Shown piece after piece: positions 15,485 through 19,856 of a DNA stretch of 19,856 nucleotides; position 1 is the stretch's first letter; the number at the start of each line of letters is the position of its first letter. The notes under the pieces were generated by a model. It ran no database searches. It had not been told where the DNA came from and saw only the letters and a list, made by a program, of their open reading frames with translations. The stretch is from the NCBI GenBank assembly GCA_011322005.1, contig DROE01000082.1, positions 1 to 19,856 on the forward strand, given 5' to 3'. Origin of the DNA: Devosia sp. GTDB taxonomy: Bacteria > Pseudomonadota > Alphaproteobacteria > Rhizobiales > Devosiaceae. Both the position numbers and the translations under genes were made by a program.

Positions 15485-15487
15485 AAT

Positions 15488-16614
<1,127 letters not shown>

Positions 16615-16621
<7 letters not shown>

Positions 16622-17661
16622 GGCTTGTCTCCTCTCCGGGGCACCGCACCGGTAGAGGCGCGCACAATCAAATCGGTTTTCTGGGTATATTGCATGGCTT
16701 TTGGATCAGCTCCAGCAACCAGATCGGAGATCATTTGGGCCAGCCGTGTTCCGGCGTCGCGAATGGGTGCGCGGGTAACGGTGAGGGGAATGGCAAAATG
16801 CTCGGAACGGAAGTGGGGAAGCACGTCATCATGGGCGATGATGGAGATGTCCCCGCCCGGTTCAAGGCCGGCCTCGATTGTGGCCCGCATGACCCCCAGC
16901 GCCAGAAGCGTTGACGAACAGATGAAGGCTGTGGGGCGCAGGTTCAAATCGCCATGCAGCATGGAGGCGGCCTGCTCGTAACCTATATCCTCGCGCATTT
17001 CGTCATGGGATATAAACCGGTCTGGCACATGGATTTGTCTTGCCTTGCATTCCCGGTTGAAAGCTGAAAGGCGCTGGCGGGCAAAAGCGAGATCCTCAGG
17101 TCCGTTGAGAAAGGCGATGCGCCGGTGACCCAGATCGTGCAACAGGCCAAAGGCGGCGCTGAAAGCACTGTCGTTGTCGATGTCATAAAAGGCGTAGGGT
17201 GCGTCATCGTGGCTGCGCCCGTGTACGGCAAAGGGAAAATCCGCTTCAAGCAGGGTCTGGATGCGCTTGTCGTCAATCTCGGGGGCGCTCAATATCATAC
17301 CATCGACCGAGCCGCTGGCCATGAACCTTTTATAGTGGGCGAGCTGTTGGCCGGGAGGGGCCACGTGGATCATCAGGTCAAGCTGTCTGTCGGACAGAAC
17401 AAGGCTTAGACCGGCAAGAAAGTCGACAAAATGGGGGTCAAGCAACAGGTTGCGCGCCGAGCGAAAAACCATGCCCACGGTGCCCGCCTTGCCAGTGGCC
17501 AGACGGCGGGCGGTGATGTTGGGGGCGTAGTTCAGCTTGCGCGAGGCTTCAAGAACCCGGGCGCGGGTCTTGGCGCCAACCTCGGGAAAGCCGTTCAGAG
17601 CCCGGCTGACGGTTGCCGGGGAAAGGCCCAGATGTCTGGCAATATCCTTCAGATTGGTCAA
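16615..17661 (-). CDS. LacI-family transcriptional regulator of the maltose locus
   Basis: DNA-binding repressor of 348 residues with an N-terminal helix-turn-helix (TNLKDIARHLGLSPATVSRALNG), the hinge-helix region YAPNITARRLATGK and a periplasmic-binding-protein-like effector domain. I propose the TTG at 17661, which gives the standard start TNLKDIA and has a GGGGGG run about seven bases upstream; another TTG at 17676 would add five residues. No ATG or GTG fits. It is divergent from malE. Two palindromes in the shared control region fit LacI operators, so it probably represses both itself with malK and malEF until a maltose-type inducer binds. The name malR or aglR cannot be decided from sequence. 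Confidence 0.9.
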
Positions 17662-17694
17662 ACCACAGCCCCCCAAGGGATCGAACCTTCAATA

Positions 17695-17710
17695 CTCAAA
17701 GCGCTTTGAG
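17695..17710. promoter_or_regulatory. LacI-type operator 1 (at the repressor promoter)
   Basis: CTCAAAGCGCTTTGAG is a perfect 16-base palindrome with the central CG usual for LacI-family sites. It overlaps the -10 of the minus-strand repressor promoter and is centred on its predicted start, so it should give autorepression. Confidence 0.8.
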
Positions 17711-17736
17711 AATACATGCTTTTAGACAAAACTCAA
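17709..17736 (-). promoter_or_regulatory. Candidate promoter of the LacI-type regulator and malK
   Basis: On the minus strand TTGAGT (plus 17731-17736) and TATTCT (17709-17714) are 16 bases apart. The predicted start near 17702 lies in operator 1, about 40 bases before the TTG start. Confidence 0.5.
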
Positions 17737-17764
17737 TTGACATAGGCGAATAATGCTGGCTAAT
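17737..17764 (+). promoter_or_regulatory. Candidate promoter of malEF
   Basis: A perfect TTGACA (17737-17742) and GCTAAT (17759-17764, four of six matches) are 16 bases apart. Its -35 directly abuts the -35 of the divergent repressor promoter. The predicted start near 17771 coincides with operator 2. The leader to malE is about 158 bases. Confidence 0.55.
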
Positions 17765-17770
17765 TCAAGT

Positions 17771-17786
17771 TCTAAAACGTTTTGAG
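17771..17786. promoter_or_regulatory. LacI-type operator 2 (at the malE promoter)
   Basis: TCTAAAACGTTTTGAG has a perfect ten-base core AAAACGTTTT and shares the right half GNTTTGAG with operator 1. The two centres are 76 bases apart, compatible with looping. It overlaps the predicted malE transcription start. Confidence 0.7.
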
Positions 17787-17928
17787 AAATTGTCTGATGT
17801 GGCGACAGAATGGCTCTTCCGGGCCGGTTCCGTCGGGAAAAGGGCAAATTCTTGGTGCGCACATGATGCCATGTGCTCCGCGAGGGGTGGAGCAATGGCA
17901 AAAAACGATGATTTTAACGGAGGAAAAC

Positions 17929-19104
17929 ATGAAAAATTCATTCAGGATTGCGGCCAGTGCGCTGGCCATTTTAGTGGCGTCGACAACAATGGGTCTGGCG
18001 CTTGAAGAAGGCAAGCTGCTGGTATGGATCAATGCCGACAAGGGCTATGACGGATTGCAGGCCCTTGGCGACAAATTTACCGAGGAGCTGGGCATCGAAG
18101 TCGTGGTCGAACACCCCGAATCCGTGACCGACAAATTCCAGCAATCGGCGGCCGCAGGTGATGGCCCTGACATTTTCATCTGGGCTCATGACCGGTTCGG
18201 GGAGTGGGCCGCCGGTGGTCTGATTTCTCCGGTTGATCCGAGTGAGGCCACGCGGGACGGCATTTTTGACTTTGCCTGGGACGCGGTGACTTTTGACGGC
18301 AACGTCTGGGGTTATCCAATCGCTGTGGAGGCCATCGGGCTCATCTATAACAAGGACCTGGTGCCAACGCCCCCGGCAACGTTTGAGGAAATCCCGAGCA
18401 TGACAATGCCCGAGGGCGTGGGTGCGATCATGTGGGATTACAACAACACCTACTTCTCCATGCCCCTGTTGATGGCCAATGGCGGCTATGCCTTCAAGAA
18501 GGTCGATGGCGTTTATGATGCAAACGACACGGGCGTAAACAATGCCGGTGCCATTGCCGGAGCGTCGATGATCAAGTCGCTGATTGATGAAGGCGTGATG
18601 CCATCGGGCGTTGACTATGGCGTGATGGACGCCGCGATCAACAAGGGCGAAGTCGCCATGGTCATCAACGGCCCCTGGGCCTGGTCGAACCTTCAGGATT
18701 CGGGCATCAACTTCGGGGTGGCTCCCATTCCCTCGATAGATGGCAATCCATCCAAGGCCTTTGTCGGGGTACTGGCGGCGGTGGTCAACGCGGCCAGCCC
18801 CAATGCCGACCTGGCCACGGAATTCATCGAGAATTACCTGCTTCAGGACGATGGCCTGAAAATGGTCAATGATGATGTTCCCCTGGGCGCCGTTGCCGAC
18901 AAGAGCTTTGCCGAGACGCTGTCGGGGGATGCCAATGTGGCAGCAACCCTTGCCAATGCCCAGAGCGGCATTGCCATGCCTTCAACCCCTGCCATGGGCA
19001 AGTTCTGGAGTGCCATGGGTCCGGCTTTGCAGAATATCACCAGCGGGCAGCAATCGGTTGAAGATGCGCTCAACGATGCGGCAGAGCGTATCCTTGCCGA
19101 ATAG
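17929..19104 (+). CDS. malE: Maltose/maltodextrin-binding protein MalE
   Basis: Periplasmic receptor of the maltose importer, 391 residues. The signal peptide ends after about A24 (TTMGLA). The mature protein follows E. coli MalE closely: LEEGKLLVWINADKGYDGL, GDGPDIFIWAHDRFGEWA, YPIAVEAIGLIYNKD, INGPWAWSN and KPLGAV-like VPLGAV. Sugar-contact residues matching E. coli W62, D65, R66, E111, Y155, W230 and W340 are present (here W85, D88, R89, E134, Y175, W250, W360). The positions of E153 and W158 are N173 and M178. The ATG at 17929 has a perfect GGAGG ribosome site; the frame stays open to 17782 but that part is leader. A strong terminator follows before malF. Confidence 0.95.
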   Translation: MKNSFRIAASALAILVASTTMGLALEEGKLLVWINADKGYDGLQALGDKFTEELGIEVVVEHPESVTDKFQQSAAAGDGPDIFIWAHDRFGEWAAGGLISPVDPSEATRDGIFDFAWDAVTFDGNVWGYPIAVEAIGLIYNKDLVPTPPATFEEIPSMTMPEGVGAIMWDYNNTYFSMPLLMANGGYAFKKVDGVYDANDTGVNNAGAIAGASMIKSLIDEGVMPSGVDYGVMDAAINKGEVAMVINGPWAWSNLQDSGINFGVAPIPSIDGNPSKAFVGVLAAVVNAASPNADLATEFIENYLLQDDGLKMVNDDVPLGAVADKSFAETLSGDANVAATLANAQSGIAMPSTPAMGKFWSAMGPALQNITSGQQSVEDALNDAAERILAE

Positions 19105-19124
19105 GGCCATCTGATGTGAATATG

Positions 19125-19156
19125 GGGTCGGGGCCAAAATGCTCCGGCCCTTTTTT
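19125..19156 (+). terminator. Intrinsic terminator between malE and malF
   Basis: A ten-pair stem (arms 19125-19134 and 19141-19150, two G-T pairs) with a six-base CAAAAT loop is followed by six T. It lies 20 bases after the malE stop and just before the malF ribosome site, so malF would be made from read-through transcripts. Confidence 0.85.
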
Positions 19157-19177
19157 GTGCAGGGAGGGGGAGTTATA

Positions 19178-19856
19178 TTGAGCGCCGACGCTGCGGAACC
19201 GGAGAGGGAAGAGTTTGCCGCCACCCCTTGGGCGGGCTGGAAGCGGGGACTGGCCTATTTTGTGCTCGGGCTGGTGGCGCTGGCCCTGCTCTATGTCGTC
19301 TGGGTGCTCTATCTGTCGGGCGAACCACTGTTCGCGGTGGTGGTGCTGGCCCTTTGTGTGGGCATTGTCACTATATTTGGTTCCGCCAGATTTTACACTG
19401 CACGCTTTATTTTCCCCGCGATTGCGGCGGTGCTGGTTTTTATTGCCCTGCCGGTGCTCTATACAAGCTATGTGGGGTTCACCAATTACGGGGCCCGTAA
19501 CCTGTTGACCTTCGAGCGGGTCACCAACCAGTTTTTAGGAAAAATTTCCGTCGACAAGAGCACTGAACGCCCGTTCATTCTGGTCAGAAACGGCGCGCTT
19601 TATCAGCTGTTTTTTCCTCAAGGAGAGGGCGGTCTGCTTAGCGAAGCAGTGGCGCTGGATGGTATCCCAAGGTCAGTGCAGATGCAGGAGACCTCATCGC
19701 CACCCCAGACTGCCATGGAAATGCGCGAAGTCATCAAGCTGCGCAATGAACTTGGGGTGCTGAGCGCCGTTCTTCCCGATGGCAGCGAGCTCAACATGTC
19801 GGGCCTGAGGAACTTTGCCAAACAACAAAAAGTCTATGAGCTTCAGCCCGACGGGC
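19178..19856 (+). CDS. malF: Maltose transporter permease MalF, N-terminal part
   Basis: Inner-membrane subunit of the maltose importer; 226 residues are visible before the right edge. Membrane segments lie at about 24-46, 51-69 and 77-98. After FTNYGARNLLTFERV (101-115) comes a large periplasmic loop that aligns with the P2 domain of E. coli MalF, for example SAVLPDGSELNMSGLRNFA against the E. coli ILPDG..MSSLRQF stretch. P2 holds MalE in place, and its presence is a mark of the enterobacterial-type system. I infer a TTG start at 19178 with GGAGGGGGAG upstream; there is no suitable ATG, and an in-frame GTG at 19157 falls at the edge of the terminator. The rest of malF and probably malG lie beyond the window. 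Confidence 0.9.
   Translation, partial: MSADAAEPEREEFAATPWAGWKRGLAYFVLGLVALALLYVVWVLYLSGEPLFAVVVLALCVGIVTIFGSARFYTARFIFPAIAAVLVFIALPVLYTSYVGFTNYGARNLLTFERVTNQFLGKISVDKSTERPFILVRNGALYQLFFPQGEGGLLSEAVALDGIPRSVQMQETSSPPQTAMEMREVIKLRNELGVLSAVLPDGSELNMSGLRNFAKQQKVYELQPDG

Noticed and set aside
17782..17928. N-terminal extension of MalE by 49 residues
   Set aside because: It would bury the signal peptide, overlaps operator 2, and the ATG at 17929 has an ideal ribosome site.

Overview
The window looks like chromosomal DNA from an alphaproteobacterium, most likely of the order Hyphomicrobiales (Rhizobiales). The evidence is the moderately GC-rich sequence, the conserved order rplU-rpmA-GNAT-obgE-proB-proA, an L21 protein with a lysine/alanine-rich tail and helix-hairpin-helix domain, and the density of sugar/peptide-type ABC transporters. 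Placement at genus level (something Devosia-like) would be a guess. No insertion sequence, phage gene, CRISPR array or rRNA was found.

Left part, minus strand (1-5126): a housekeeping block. rplU and rpmA have a leader and promoter upstream (4927-5126) and end at an intrinsic terminator (3891-3930). Then comes a tightly packed chain of two tandem GNAT acetyltransferases, the ribosome-assembly GTPase obgE, and proB and proA (proline synthesis; proA runs off the left edge). Junctions in the chain are 4-nt overlaps or short gaps, so it is probably one translationally coupled operon.

Middle (5254-8184): a tRNA-Ser(CGA) gene on the plus strand faces a minus-strand beta-propeller lactonase gene. 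Divergent to the lactonase is a 402-residue D-mannonate dehydratase of the RspA/ManD enolase-superfamily subgroup, with all the metal and catalytic residues I could check in place.

8185-15484, plus strand: a 589-nt non-coding stretch with an AT-rich promoter/operator candidate precedes a complete family-5 (Dpp/Opp-type) ABC importer: binding protein, two permeases and two ATPases. A NAD-dependent short-chain dehydrogenase/epimerase follows. With the dehydratase and lactonase alongside, I infer uptake and breakdown of a sugar-acid or uronic-acid-containing oligosaccharide, although this transporter family also imports peptides.

Right part (15488-19856): a maltose/maltodextrin locus. A MalK-type ATPase and a LacI-family repressor lie on the minus strand; malE and the first third of malF lie on the plus strand. 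MalE and MalF resemble the enterobacterial proteins closely, including the start of the periplasmic P2 loop of MalF. The shared control region contains back-to-back promoters, each with a LacI-type palindrome at its predicted transcription start. In both importer loci a strong intrinsic terminator sits between the binding-protein gene and the first permease gene, a plausible way to make excess binding protein.

I did not find a convincing undescribed system. The points most worth a second look are the maltose control region, the L21 fusion, the altered sugar-contact residues of MalE, the assignment of the mannonate dehydratase/importer cluster, and the structured leaders.
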